DNA of 26,286 nt from UBA6901 sp035256085 (GTDB lineage Bacteria > Pseudomonadota > Gammaproteobacteria > Acidiferrobacterales > UBA6901). This document shows, piece by piece, positions 1-7,263 of this stretch. The translations under genes and the position numbers were made by a program. Position 1 is the stretch's first letter. Each line of letters begins with the position of its first letter. The notes beneath the pieces were generated by a model. It was not told the DNA's origin. It did not search any database and was given only the letters and a program-made list of their open reading frames with translations. The DNA lies in NCBI GenBank assembly GCA_035256085.1, contig DATEYP010000274.1, forward strand, positions 1 through 26,286, given 5' to 3'.

Positions 1-677
1 TTCTCCAGACCGGTGAGCGCCACCTGCCAGTTGCCGGCCGTGCTTTTCTCGATGCCCTTGATGTAGCTGGTGGCGACCAGTGCGTTGCGGTGGACGCGCA
101 GGAACACCTTTTCCCCGAACTCCTTTTCCAGGTTGACCAGCGAATCCTCGATCAGGTGTTCCTCGCCCGTGGTGCGCACCGTGACGTATTTGCTGTCGGC
201 CATGAAATACAGGATGTCCTGCACCGGCACCAGGCGGATGTTGCCACGCAGGTGCACGCTGATGTGGGTGCGCGCCTGCGGCGTCTCCTGCGCCTGATTG
301 ATTTCATGCAACTGCTGCAGGGTGAGCTTCTTGGCCTTATCAAGCGCCGCCGCCAGCCGGTCCTTGCGGATCGGCTTGAGCAGATAGTCGACGGCATTCA
401 CCTCGAAGGCGTGCAGCGCGTGCTGGTCGTAGGCGGTGGTGAAAATGACCATCGGCGGATTTTCCATGCCCATGAGGTGCATGGCCGCCTCCAGTCCGTC
501 CATGCGCGGCATGCGGATGTCGGTCAGCACCACGTCCGGGTTGAGCTCCGCGGCCTTTTCCACGGCCTCGTTGCCATTCGTGCCCTCGCCGACCACGGTG
601 TGCCCGCCGATCTCGTTGAGCAATTCGCGCAAACGGTCGCGCGCCAGTTTTTCATCGTCCACGATCAATACTCTCAT
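1..677 (-). CDS. algR: LytTR response regulator, AlgR type (partial, 3' end off the left edge)
   Basis: This is a two-component response regulator that binds DNA through a LytTR domain and is expected to act with the AlgZ-type kinases encoded just upstream. The protein starts MRVLIVDDEKLARDRL; the acidic pocket is D7/D8, the phospho-acceptor is D53 in the stretch VLTDIRMPRMDG, and the receiver ends near KPIRKDRL. A LytTR domain follows from about residue 140, with the typical segments RLVPVQDILYF and FLRVHRNALV. About 225 codons are present, and the family is about 245 long, so only the C-terminal end is missing. Its ATG overlaps the stop of the kinase gene upstream (ATGA), which indicates translational coupling. 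In Pseudomonas, argH is divergent from fimS/algZ-algR and the same order is seen here. The family is certain; the regulon cannot be read from the sequence. Confidence 0.93.
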   Translation of the reverse strand, partial: MRVLIVDDEKLARDRLRELLNEIGGHTVVGEGTNGNEAVEKAAELNPDVVLTDIRMPRMDGLEAAMHLMGMENPPMVIFTTAYDQHALHAFEVNAVDYLLKPIRKDRLAAALDKAKKLTLQQLHEINQAQETPQARTHISVHLRGNIRLVPVQDILYFMADSKYVTVRTTGEEHLIEDSLVNLEKEFGEKVFLRVHRNALVATSYIKGIEKSTAGNWQVALTGLE

Positions 678-1930
678 GCTGTTTCTCCGCGAATTGGAAT
701 TTCCACCGCCACGCTGAAGCGTTCCGGTTCCTGCACGATTTCGATGCGCGCCGCCTTGCCATAGTGGCTTTCCAGGCGCAGGCGCAGGTTGTCCAGGGCT
801 CGTTCGCTCGGCAACGGCGTTGCTGCCGAAGCCGCAGACGCGACGTCCATGTCGCGCGGCCCTCGCCTCGTTCCCATCGGCGGCTTGGACCGCGCGCGCG
901 GCAGCGGGTTCGTGACCAGAATATGAATAATGTCGTTTTCTTCCCGCAGCTGCACGTCGATCGTTCCGCCGGTCGGGATCGGCTCGATGCCATGCTGGAT
1001 GGCATTCTCCAGCAACGGTTGCAAGATCAGGATCGGCATCACCGCCTTGCGCGGGAACTTGCCGACGTGCCAGTCCACGCGCAGGCGGTTGTCGAGACGC
1101 AGCATTTCGATATCGAGATATTTCTTGGCGATCGCGACCTCATTGCCCACCGGCACCAGGTTCTCGCTGTCCGCGAGCATGCTGCGAAACAGGTCGGCCA
1201 TGTCCACCACCGCGGTCTCGGCCTTGTCCGGGGCGCTGCGGATCAGGCTGGCGATGATGTTCATGGTGTTGAACAGGAAGTGCGGACGGATGCGCGAGCG
1301 CAGCACCTCGATCTTGGCGCGCGCCTCGGACAGGGTGCGCTGGCGCAACTGGTGGCGGGCGAGGAAGTAGCGCAAGGCCAGTGCGTTGATGATGGCCGCC
1401 ACCGTGAAATTCTGAATGTGGAAGTAGGCATACCACTCCGGGCGCGGCGAGCCGACCATTCCGACCAGCCACATCACCCACACGGCCGCTTCACTGACGA
1501 CCAGCACTACGCCGAGCAGCAGCAGGTAGGCAAAGCCGAGGGCGCGCGAGTTGGGCAGCCTGTCGAGGAAACGGCGCGCGGCGCACAGGGTGGCGGCGCC
1601 GGAAAGCGCGATCCACTGCACGAACAGCGAAACCAGCAGCAGGTCCTGAAACAGATTCTCGGAGATGCGGCGTGTGACCAGCGTAATCACGATCGCCAGC
1701 AGCTCCGCGATCAGCACAATGCCGCCGATCGCGTTCCCGCGGCAGAAGTTCGGCAGGAAATGCGTATCGTCCGCGGTCGTGGCCGGCGCCGGCGCAAACA
1801 GACGCAGCAGGCGACCCGTGGCGTCGGCCGCCCGTGGCAGCAGACGGTCGCGCAACAGGCGCGCGCCGCTGGTGAATTGTTCACGCGCCTGCATGGACCA
1901 GGCAGCGAGCTTGCTGGTGTCGATGGCCAT
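674..1930 (-). CDS. LytS/AlgZ-family sensor histidine kinase, second of a tandem pair
   Basis: This is a membrane sensor kinase of the His_kinase (LytS-like) family, 418 aa. The N-terminus holds the AlgZ-type motif DTHFLPNFCRGNAI (about residues 54-67), followed by four hydrophobic membrane segments between about 68 and 185. The phosphorylated His is H217 in RIRPHFLFNTMN. The N box reads LQPLLENAIQHGIEP. The region expected to hold the glycine-rich ATP lid is odd: an Ala/Ser/Pro/Arg-rich insertion (about residues 343-377) is followed by LPSERALDNLRLRL without the usual GxG. The gene starts 3 bases after the upstream kinase gene and ends in an ATGA overlap with the regulator gene. It looks like a diverged duplicate of the neighbour; it may be catalytically weak, but that is inference. 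Confidence 0.9.
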   Translation of the reverse strand: MAIDTSKLAAWSMQAREQFTSGARLLRDRLLPRAADATGRLLRLFAPAPATTADDTHFLPNFCRGNAIGGIVLIAELLAIVITLVTRRISENLFQDLLLVSLFVQWIALSGAATLCAARRFLDRLPNSRALGFAYLLLLGVVLVVSEAAVWVMWLVGMVGSPRPEWYAYFHIQNFTVAAIINALALRYFLARHQLRQRTLSEARAKIEVLRSRIRPHFLFNTMNIIASLIRSAPDKAETAVVDMADLFRSMLADSENLVPVGNEVAIAKKYLDIEMLRLDNRLRVDWHVGKFPRKAVMPILILQPLLENAIQHGIEPIPTGGTIDVQLREENDIIHILVTNPLPRARSKPPMGTRRGPRDMDVASAASAATPLPSERALDNLRLRLESHYGKAARIEIVQEPERFSVAVEIPIRGETA

Positions 1931-1933
1931 CCG

Positions 1934-2986
1934 TTAACCCCGTACGATCGGCATGCGCAACTTCACATGATACTGGCCGCCTTCCTGAAAAGCTTGCATG
2001 CCGGCGGCATCGCCGAAATGGCTTTCCAGGCGCAGGCGGATATTGTCCACGGCGATCTTGTTGCCCTTGCCGTGCGCGTGCTTGGGGATATCCGGCAGCG
2101 GATTGCTGATCATCACATTCAGCGACTCGTCCTCACCCCAGATCTCGATGCGCAGCGTACCGCCCTGGAAACGCGGCTCGATGCCGTGGTAGATGGCATT
2201 TTCCAGCAGCGGCTGCAGCGTGAGTGCCGGGATGAGCGCCGACCTGGGCACGTTGTTCACGTGCCAGGTTACCTTGAGGCGGTCGCCGAGCCGGAGCTTC
2301 TCGATCTCCAGGTACTGGCGCGAGATTTCGCGCTCCGCCGAGATCGGCACCAGCTTGCGCGCATCCGCGAGCAGCACGCGGAACAGGTCGGCCAAGTCCT
2401 GCAGTGCGGTTTCCGCGAGCGCCGGGTCGGAGCGGGTGAGGCTGGCGATGGAATTCATGCTGTTGAACAGAAAATGCGGACGGATGCGCGATTGCAGGGC
2501 CTGCAGGCGCGCTTCCTGCTCGGCATGCGAGTCGAGCTCCGAGCGGTGTGCGACAAACAGGTAGCGCAGGCCGAGGATGCTGATGAGCGAACCGACCAGG
2601 ACGCTGCGCAACAGCAGGGAATAATGCCAATCCGGCCAGCGTTCGGAGATGAGCCGTAGATCGTAGAGCGCGAATACCATGAGCTCGGTTCCCACAACGA
2701 TCACGATCAAAATCAGCAGAAACACCAGCAGCGACCCGGCGCTCACGGACAGACGCCGGATCACGGGCGAAAACAGTTTCAGCACCAGCACGCTGATCAG
2801 TGACAAAATGAGCGCAAAGCCGGTTAGCAGGTTGAGATCCTGCCAGGCCTTCTCGTTGAAGATGTCGTTGCGGCTGATGGTGATGATGGCGGCAATGATA
2901 ACCGCCAGCAGCACGATGCGGATCGCCACCTTGAACGATCCGAAGTCGGGGAGAAAGTGCTGGCCGTCACCGATAGCCTTGGCCAT
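1934..2986 (-). CDS. algZ: LytS/AlgZ-family sensor histidine kinase, first of a tandem pair
   Basis: This is a membrane histidine kinase, 350 aa from the ATG that gives MAKAIGDGQHFLPDFGSFK. An upstream in-frame start at 3049 would add 21 residues unlike the family, so it was not chosen. Four membrane segments lie at about residues 20-140. The phospho-acceptor is H171 in RIRPHFLFNSMN. The N box is LQPLLENAIYHGIEP, and the C-terminal lid region HGKGNKIAVDNIRLRL keeps glycines, unlike the downstream paralogue. It matches Pseudomonas FimS/AlgZ in domain order and in lying divergent to argH. It is the first gene of a three-gene operon (kinase, kinase, regulator). A -10-like TATAAC sits at 3010-3005, 18 bases before the ATG, but no strong ribosome binding site is seen. 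Which of the two kinases is the true AlgZ orthologue is open; this one looks the more canonical. Confidence 0.88.
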   Translation of the reverse strand: MAKAIGDGQHFLPDFGSFKVAIRIVLLAVIIAAIITISRNDIFNEKAWQDLNLLTGFALILSLISVLVLKLFSPVIRRLSVSAGSLLVFLLILIVIVVGTELMVFALYDLRLISERWPDWHYSLLLRSVLVGSLISILGLRYLFVAHRSELDSHAEQEARLQALQSRIRPHFLFNSMNSIASLTRSDPALAETALQDLADLFRVLLADARKLVPISAEREISRQYLEIEKLRLGDRLKVTWHVNNVPRSALIPALTLQPLLENAIYHGIEPRFQGGTLRIEIWGEDESLNVMISNPLPDIPKHAHGKGNKIAVDNIRLRLESHFGDAAGMQAFQEGGQYHVKLRMPIVRG

Positions 2987-3004
2987 GTGCTGAGTCTTCA
3001 ATCT

Positions 3005-3010
3005 GTTATA
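3005..3010 (-). promoter_or_regulatory. Possible -10 element for the kinase-regulator operon
   Basis: The minus strand reads TATAAC, one base from the sigma-70 -10 consensus, 18 bases upstream of the kinase ATG. No convincing -35 is present at 16-18 bases, so an activator would be needed. If used, the transcript would have a very short leader and would start downstream of the structured RNA and terminator described at 3135-3360. Confidence 0.25.
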
Positions 3011-3071
3011 TTGCCGAAATCCTGTAGCGGTGTGGCCCGGCGGCGGCATGCCTGCAACGGTCTGTTATCGT

Positions 3072-3086
3072 CCTGGTCAGACCAGG
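3072..3086. promoter_or_regulatory. 15-bp palindrome, possible operator
   Basis: CCTGGTC-A-GACCAGG is a perfect 7+1+7 palindrome, 86 bases upstream of the first kinase gene. The same half-sites recur nearby at 3177-3183 (CCTGGTC) and 3221-3227 (GACCAGG). It could be a protein operator or a small RNA stem. The binding protein is not known. Confidence 0.35.
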
Positions 3087-3134
3087 GAACAGATGGGAAG
3101 TTTACACTGCCTGCAAGGCGGCGATATATATAAG

Positions 3135-3168
3135 GAAATAAAAAACCCCCGCCCATCCTGGGCGGGGG
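3135..3168 (-). terminator. Intrinsic terminator read on the minus strand
   Basis: A perfect 9-bp GC stem (3160-3168 with 3146-3154, loop of 5) is followed on the minus strand by TTTTTTATTT. On the plus strand the same stem is followed only by TCTTAAC, so it is directional. No protein gene ends upstream of it on the minus strand before argH. It must therefore end a short non-coding transcript or a leader, or stop antisense transcription leaving the argH promoter region. Confidence 0.75.
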
Positions 3169-3352
3169 TCTTAACACCTGGTCCGGTATTCGGGGTGGGG
3201 GGTGCACAAAGGAGAGTCCGGACCAGGGCACTGCTCTTTACCCAACCGATAGGTCTAACCGTAGCCACATCCGGCATCCACAACAATGGATTACCGATAA
3301 CCGGGATGCCGCCACGGATAAATGGCAGCCCGTCTCAGGCCCCGCCGAAAGT
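3135..3352 (-). ncRNA. Candidate structured leader or small RNA between the kinase genes and argH
   Basis: The minus strand of this otherwise gene-free 406-base gap has the elements of a short RNA unit. A -10-like TATAAC lies at 3361-3356. Hairpins follow: 3329-3323 with 3314-3308 (7 bp), 3311-3304 with 3279-3272 (8 bp), 3291-3287 with 3280-3276 (5 bp) and 3227-3218 with 3186-3177 (10 bp). The unit ends in a strong U-tract terminator at 3168-3135. The first three hairpins share bases and are mutually exclusive. A G-rich segment near the 5' end (3346-3340, GGCGGGG) can pair with the left arm of the terminator. This looks like an attenuator-type leader or an independent RNA of about 215 nt. It does not match 6S RNA, RNase P RNA or any riboswitch I recognise. 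No leader peptide rich in one amino acid was seen. Confidence 0.4.
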
Positions 3353-3357
3353 TGGGT

Positions 3358-3363
3358 TATACT
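3358..3363 (+). promoter_or_regulatory. Possible -10 element for argH
   Basis: TATACT lies 30 bases upstream of the argH start, giving an expected leader of about 20 bases. No good -35 is visible. It overlaps a -10-like element on the opposite strand (3361-3356), so the two divergent starts would compete. Confidence 0.35.
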
Positions 3364-3392
3364 GGCGGCTCTCCATTTTTCGGTGTCCAGCC

Positions 3393-4769
3393 TTGAGCTC
3401 AGAAAAACCCTGGAGCGGGCGTTTCACGGAATCCACCGACAGCTTCGTCGAGGCGTTCACGGCCTCGGTGACATTCGACCGGCGCCTCTACCGGCACGAC
3501 ATCGCCGGGTCGATCGCGCACGCACGCATGCTGGCGCATGTCGGTGTGTTGATGCCCGAGGAGTGTGAGCTGATTGTCAGGGGGCTCAAGGACATTGAAG
3601 CCGAGATCGACGCCGGGCGCTTCGAATGGAGCACGGCGCTCGAAGACGTGCACATGAACATCGAGGCGCGCCTGATCGAGCGCATCGGCGACGCCGGCAA
3701 GAAGCTGCACACCGGACGTTCGCGCAACGACCAGGTAGCGACCGACATGCGCCTGTACCTGCGCGACGGCATCGACGAGGTGAACGCCGCCGTGCGCCGC
3801 CTGCAGGAGGCGCTGCTCGGCGTGGCCGAGCGCGAGGCCGATACGGTCCTGCCCGGATTTACCCACCTGCAGGTCGCCCAGCCCGTCACCTTCGGCCATC
3901 ACCTGCTCGCCTGGTTCGAGATGCTGGTGCGCGACCGCGAGCGATTCAGCGACTGCCGCAAGCGCGTGAACATCATGCCGCTCGGCGCGGCGGCACTGGC
4001 CGGGACCAGTTACCCGATTGATCGCCTGCACACCGCCAAGGCGCTGGGTTTTGACGCGCCCGCGGAGAACTCGCTGGATGCGGTGTCGGATCGCGACTTC
4101 GTCATTGAATTTGTGTCAGCCGCGGCGTTGCTGATGACCCATCTGTCGCGCTTTTCGGAAGAACTGATTCTCTGGTCGTCCAGCCAGTTCGGGTTCATCG
4201 AGCTGTCGGACGCGTTCTGCACCGGCTCCAGCATCATGCCGCAAAAGAAGAACCCGGACGTGCCGGAACTGGTGCGTGGCAAGACCGGGCGCGCGCACGG
4301 CAACCTCGTGACGTTGCTCTCCCTGATGAAAGGCCAGCCGCTCGCCTACAACAAGGACAATCAGGAAGACAAGGAACCGTTGTTCGATTCCCTCGATACG
4401 GTGCTCGGCTGCCTGAAGGTGTTCGCCGAAATGATTCCGGCAATGAGCGTGAATCGCGAAGCGATGCGCAGCGCCGCGCAGCGTGGATTCGCCACGGCCA
4501 CCGATCTGGCTGATTACCTGGTGCGCAAGGGCGCGGCGTTCCGCGATGCGCATGAAGTCGTCGGCCGCGCGGTGCGTCACGGCATCGACACCGGCCAGGA
4601 TCTAAGCGAAATGAAAATCGAGGTGTTGCAGGGGTTCTCGCCGGCCATCGAACCGGATGTATACACGATACTGACCCTCGATGGCTCGGTGACGGCGCGC
4701 GACCACCTGGGCGGTACCGCGCCCGAGCAGGTGCGCGCGGCCATCAAACGCGCGCACCGGCGTTTGTAG
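3393..4769 (+). CDS. argH: Argininosuccinate lyase
   Basis: This enzyme catalyses the last step of arginine synthesis, cleaving argininosuccinate to arginine and fumarate in the cytosol. The protein is 458 aa, the normal family length, when started at the TTG at 3393 (then SSEKPWSGRFTESTD). Upstream in-frame ATG/GTG codons would add over 100 residues of non-family sequence that reads across the structured RNA region, so TTG was preferred despite the lack of a good Shine-Dalgarno. The fumarase/aspartase superfamily signature GSSIMPQKKN is at residues 278-287, and the substrate-binding segment TGRSRNDQVATD is near residues 107-118. It is divergent from the kinase-regulator operon, as in Pseudomonas. 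Reading and family are certain; only the start codon is an inference. Confidence 0.96.
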   Translation: MSSEKPWSGRFTESTDSFVEAFTASVTFDRRLYRHDIAGSIAHARMLAHVGVLMPEECELIVRGLKDIEAEIDAGRFEWSTALEDVHMNIEARLIERIGDAGKKLHTGRSRNDQVATDMRLYLRDGIDEVNAAVRRLQEALLGVAEREADTVLPGFTHLQVAQPVTFGHHLLAWFEMLVRDRERFSDCRKRVNIMPLGAAALAGTSYPIDRLHTAKALGFDAPAENSLDAVSDRDFVIEFVSAAALLMTHLSRFSEELILWSSSQFGFIELSDAFCTGSSIMPQKKNPDVPELVRGKTGRAHGNLVTLLSLMKGQPLAYNKDNQEDKEPLFDSLDTVLGCLKVFAEMIPAMSVNREAMRSAAQRGFATATDLADYLVRKGAAFRDAHEVVGRAVRHGIDTGQDLSEMKIEVLQGFSPAIEPDVYTILTLDGSVTARDHLGGTAPEQVRAAIKRAHRRL

Positions 4770-4820
4770 GGCCTGGTAGAGCTGCTATCCTGAAAGTGAA
4801 CAGACCGGAGTAGATAGGAT

Positions 4821-5930
4821 ATGCACTTTCGGCGCGAGTCCGACAGAGCCAAAGCCGACAGGCCGCGCTGGAATTTATCCTTCCTGGCGAGCCCCGCGAA
4901 TTTGCGCGTCGTCAGTTGGGACGATCAACGCAGCCAGTTTATCACCCGCTACCTGTTCTGGGCTCTCGGCCTCGTATACTTCAACCTCGGGTTGCCGGTG
5001 ACGCGCAGCGTCGAATTCCTGCTTGCGGTAAATGTCGTACACCTGGTCTATGTATTTCTGACCACGGTCTATCTCCTGCACGCGCGGCGCAACACGCTTT
5101 CGCCGCTGCGCTGGCGGCTCGCCATGTGGACCGATCTCGTGGGCGTGGCATTCTGCGCGCTTGCCGACTCCAGCATGACCTCGCCGGCCTACCTGGTGTT
5201 TCTGGCCATTATCCTCGGTAACGGCATGCGTTATGGACTGCGGCAATTCGGTGAAGCAGCGCTCGGAAGTTTTCTTCTGGTCTTGCTGGTTCTCTACTTG
5301 CGGTTCACCGACTCGATGAGCGCCCAGTGGATGGCGGGCATTTTCTTTATCCTGTTCGGCGCGATCGTGGTGCTGTACGCCTACTCGCTCATGGCGCGCA
5401 TTGAACGCCACCGCAATGAAATCGCGGCACAGAGCAGCCTCGACCTGCTTACCGGGCTGCTCAACCGGCGCGGTCTCGAGGAGCGCGCCGCGGTTCTGTT
5501 CTGTGACGTGCAGAACCGGAAACACCCCCTCGCCGTGCTGTTTGCCGACCTGGACGGATTCAAGAGCATCAACGATGCCCTCGGACATCATGTTGGTGAT
5601 ACGGTGCTGCGGAAAGTGGCCGGGTTGATCAATGCCTCGATCCGCGAGAGCGACGTGGCGGCGCGTTACGGCGGGGATGAGTTCGTGGTGATCATGCCGG
5701 ACACGGATCTCCAGCACGCGATTCGGGTCGCCGAGCGCCTGCAGGCCGCGGTGGCGCAGTGGGCGCGCAGCGGTGAGTCCAGGCTGAGCCTGTCCATTGG
5801 CATCGGTGCGGCCCCCGAGCATGGACAGGAATTGGGCAGCCTGCTGCAACGTGTGGACAGCGCCATGTACCTGAGCAAGCAGTCGCTCGGGCGCGGCGGG
5901 ATTCGTTGCGTGGGCGACGTGCCCGCCTGA
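4821..5930 (+). CDS. Membrane-bound GGDEF diguanylate cyclase
   Basis: This protein makes cyclic di-GMP from two GTP. It is 369 aa with five to six hydrophobic segments between about residues 40 and 190, a short linker (residues 191-207) and a C-terminal GGDEF domain from about residue 208 (SLDLLTGLLNRRGLEER). The active-site motif is intact as GGDEF at 284-288, preceded by Y. The product-inhibition I-site RxxD is present as RESD at 275-278, exactly five residues before GGDEF, so feedback inhibition is expected. No EAL domain is present and no named sensor domain is recognised in the membrane part. It lies 51 bases after argH on the same strand. Its input signal is unknown. The AGGAT just before the ATG is a modest ribosome site. 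Confidence 0.93.
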   Translation: MHFRRESDRAKADRPRWNLSFLASPANLRVVSWDDQRSQFITRYLFWALGLVYFNLGLPVTRSVEFLLAVNVVHLVYVFLTTVYLLHARRNTLSPLRWRLAMWTDLVGVAFCALADSSMTSPAYLVFLAIILGNGMRYGLRQFGEAALGSFLLVLLVLYLRFTDSMSAQWMAGIFFILFGAIVVLYAYSLMARIERHRNEIAAQSSLDLLTGLLNRRGLEERAAVLFCDVQNRKHPLAVLFADLDGFKSINDALGHHVGDTVLRKVAGLINASIRESDVAARYGGDEFVVIMPDTDLQHAIRVAERLQAAVAQWARSGESRLSLSIGIGAAPEHGQELGSLLQRVDSAMYLSKQSLGRGGIRCVGDVPA

Positions 5931-5960
5931 ACCGGCAAAAGATTTTATCCTGAAAACGGC

Positions 5961-6089
5961 TTTAGCCGCAGATCAACGCAGATCAAGGCAAATGAATCAT
6001 GCTACTGATGCATCGAGGTCATTCACCCTTTGGCTGGGCCGGTGAATACAGGCAGCGCATTGAATATCCGCGTTTATCCGCGGTTGACT
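5961..6089. repeat. Decayed intergenic inverted repeat of the 'CCGCAGAT' family, locus 1
   Basis: The left arm at about 5961-5989 (AGCCGCAGATCAACGCAGAT) faces a diverged right arm at about 6062-6088 (ATCCGCGTTTATCCGCGGTT). It is a worn copy of the family that is better preserved at 10283-10374 and 13265-13353. It ends 15 bases before the MazG-like gene, so that gene's leader is made largely of repeat sequence. Confidence 0.55.
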
Positions 6090-6104
6090 GCTTTCTCTAG
6101 ACTT

Positions 6105-6452
6105 ATGCACTCGCTCGACGATCTCAGGAACCAGCTGCGCGAATTTGCGCGCAACCGTGACTGGGAACAGTTTCATTCCCCCAAGAACCTGGCGATGGCG
6201 ATGATCGTCGAAGCCGCGGAGCTGGTCGAACATTTCCAGTGGTTGACCGAGGCGCAGAGCCAGGCGCTGAACCCGGAGCAGCGCGAGCAGGTGGCGCAGG
6301 AACTGGCCGACGTGTTCCTCTATCTCGTGCGTCTCGCCGATCGCCTGGACATCGATCTGATGGACGCGGCGCAGCGCAAGCTGGTGATCAATGCGCGCAA
6401 GTACCCGGCCGACAAGGTGCGCGGCAGCGCCAAGAAGGCCGGCGAGCCCTGA
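6105..6452 (+). CDS. MazG-like nucleotide pyrophosphohydrolase (DCTPP1/RS21-C6 type)
   Basis: This is a predicted house-cleaning NTP pyrophosphatase of the all-alpha NTP-PPase fold, 115 aa from the ATG that gives MHSLDDLRNQLREFARNRDW. The metal-binding motifs typical of the fold are visible: EAAELVEHFQW (ExxE, about residues 38-48) and ELADVFLYLVRLAD (ExxD, about 67-80). Family members hydrolyse dCTP or modified dNTPs to the monophosphate; the exact substrate cannot be read here. The upstream in-frame start at 6030 would translate repeat sequence and was rejected. The stop at 6450-6452 abuts the stop of the convergent gene (6453), with no base between them. Confidence 0.88.
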   Translation: MHSLDDLRNQLREFARNRDWEQFHSPKNLAMAMIVEAAELVEHFQWLTEAQSQALNPEQREQVAQELADVFLYLVRLADRLDIDLMDAAQRKLVINARKYPADKVRGSAKKAGEP

Positions 6453-7004
6453 TCAGCGCTCACCGGCGCCGTCCCGCTCCGGTCGTGGGCCCTCGTTGTT
6501 GTGTTCCTGCTCCTGGCGGTGTTGACGCAGTTTCCGGCGTTGCTCCGGCGTCATGCCTTCCCAGCGTTCGCGCAGTTGCTGGCGCTGCTCGGGCGGCATG
6601 TTTTGCCAGCGGTTGCGCAATGCCTCGCGTTTCTCGGGCGGCAGGTCGCGGTAGCGCTGAAGGCTGCGGCGGATGCGTTCCTGCTCCGCCGGCGGCAGTT
6701 CGCGGAAACGCTCGTAACGTTTGCGGACCTGCTCGCGTTGTTCGGGCGCAAGCTGCTGCCAGGTCTTGAGCCGCGCACGCGCCTGGTTGCGCTCCTCCGG
6801 GCTCATGGTTTGCCAGCGCGCCGCGCCTTTGCGCAGGCGTTCCTGGCGCTCGGGCGCAAGCTGGTTCCAGCGTTCCTGCATCGGCTGCAGCACGCGCTGT
6901 TCCTCCGGGCTCAGTTGCTGCCAGTCGATGGCATTCGGTTCCGCCTGCGCCACCGGCACTGCCAGCAGTGCGAACACCAGGCCTATACCAGTCCACTTAT
7001 TCAT
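6453..7004 (-). CDS. DUF3106-type secreted repeat protein
   Basis: The protein is 183 aa with an N-terminal signal peptide (cleavage expected after VPVAQA, about residue 21). The mature part is almost entirely helical repeats. Five 18-residue units begin LSPEEQR, LAPERQE, MSPEERN, LAPEQRE and LPPAEQE, and two to three 15-residue units follow, beginning LPPEKRE, MPPEQRQ and MTPEQRR. Each unit starts with a turn (S/A/P-P-E) and continues as an Arg/Gln/Glu helix with an aromatic near its end. This matches the DUF3106 family, which has no known biochemical function; a periplasmic chaperone-like or sensor role is only a guess. It is the last gene of the sigma operon, and its ATG overlaps the preceding gene's stop (ATGAATAA). 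The tail is charged and disordered. Confidence 0.85.
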   Translation of the reverse strand: MNKWTGIGLVFALLAVPVAQAEPNAIDWQQLSPEEQRVLQPMQERWNQLAPERQERLRKGAARWQTMSPEERNQARARLKTWQQLAPEQREQVRKRYERFRELPPAEQERIRRSLQRYRDLPPEKREALRNRWQNMPPEQRQQLRERWEGMTPEQRRKLRQHRQEQEHNNEGPRPERDGAGER

Positions 7005-7263
7005 GCTGCTTCTCCGCGCGCGCCGGTTTCGGTTTTTCCGGCTCGCGCTCATCGAGGGACAACGGGTCCAGCCACTGTCCGCCCTGGGTTTCAAAGGCGC
7101 CGAGAAATTCCAGCATCTCCATCCAGGCGCCGTTAAAGTCCATTGCGCCAATAACGGCGCCTGGATTGGCGCAATGGACTTTGTCGGCCGGTTCCGGCGG
7201 CGGATTGCTGCTGCCGGCAGCGAGCAGCCCGGTGAGCAGCAAAGCACACAGTTCAGGCGGCAT
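6997..7263 (-). CDS. Small hypothetical protein of the sigma operon carrying an in-frame palindromic repeat
   Basis: The ORF is 88 aa and overlaps the stop of the DUF3619-type gene by 11 bases and the start of the DUF3106 gene by 8. That coupled position on both sides is the main reason to call it real. The N-terminus (CALLLTGLLAAGSS) is hydrophobic and could be a signal peptide; a lipobox Cys is not present where expected. Residues 28-43 are encoded exactly by a 48-bp perfect inverted repeat whose 42-bp core also occurs at 15968-16009, so this stretch is an inserted element. The remaining C-terminal part has the sequence LEFLGAFETQGGQWLDPLSL and then a charged tail. The start could alternatively lie further upstream at 7320. 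Function is unknown. Confidence 0.6.
   Translation of the reverse strand: MPPELCALLLTGLLAAGSSNPPPEPADKVHCANPGAVIGAMDFNGAWMEMLEFLGAFETQGGQWLDPLSLDEREPEKPKPARAEKQHE
7135..7182. repeat. 48-bp palindromic element, copy 1, inside a coding region
   Basis: Perfect 18-bp arms (7135-7152 and 7165-7182; each has the core GTCCATTGCGCCAAT or its complement) flank a 12-base spacer AACGGCGCCTGG. The length is 16 codons, so it keeps the reading frame of the minus-strand gene. Five of its six frames have no stop. A copy at 15968-16009 has the same spacer and only one base change over 42 bp. Confidence 0.9.

Noticed and set aside
764..2659. A 631-codon plus-strand open frame across both kinase genes
   Set aside because: It is a shadow of the minus-strand kinases. 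Its product is rich in His, Arg, Gln and Asp with no known domain, while the minus strand gives intact kinase motifs.
3135..3352. 6S RNA or RNase P RNA in the argH-kinase gap
   Set aside because: Length would fit 6S RNA, but the open-promoter-like bulge and closing stems were not found. The GGAGAGTCCGG stretch only superficially resembles an RNase P segment.
6030..6104. Upstream start for the MazG-like gene
   Set aside because: These codons read through the inverted repeat arm and do not resemble the family N-terminus.
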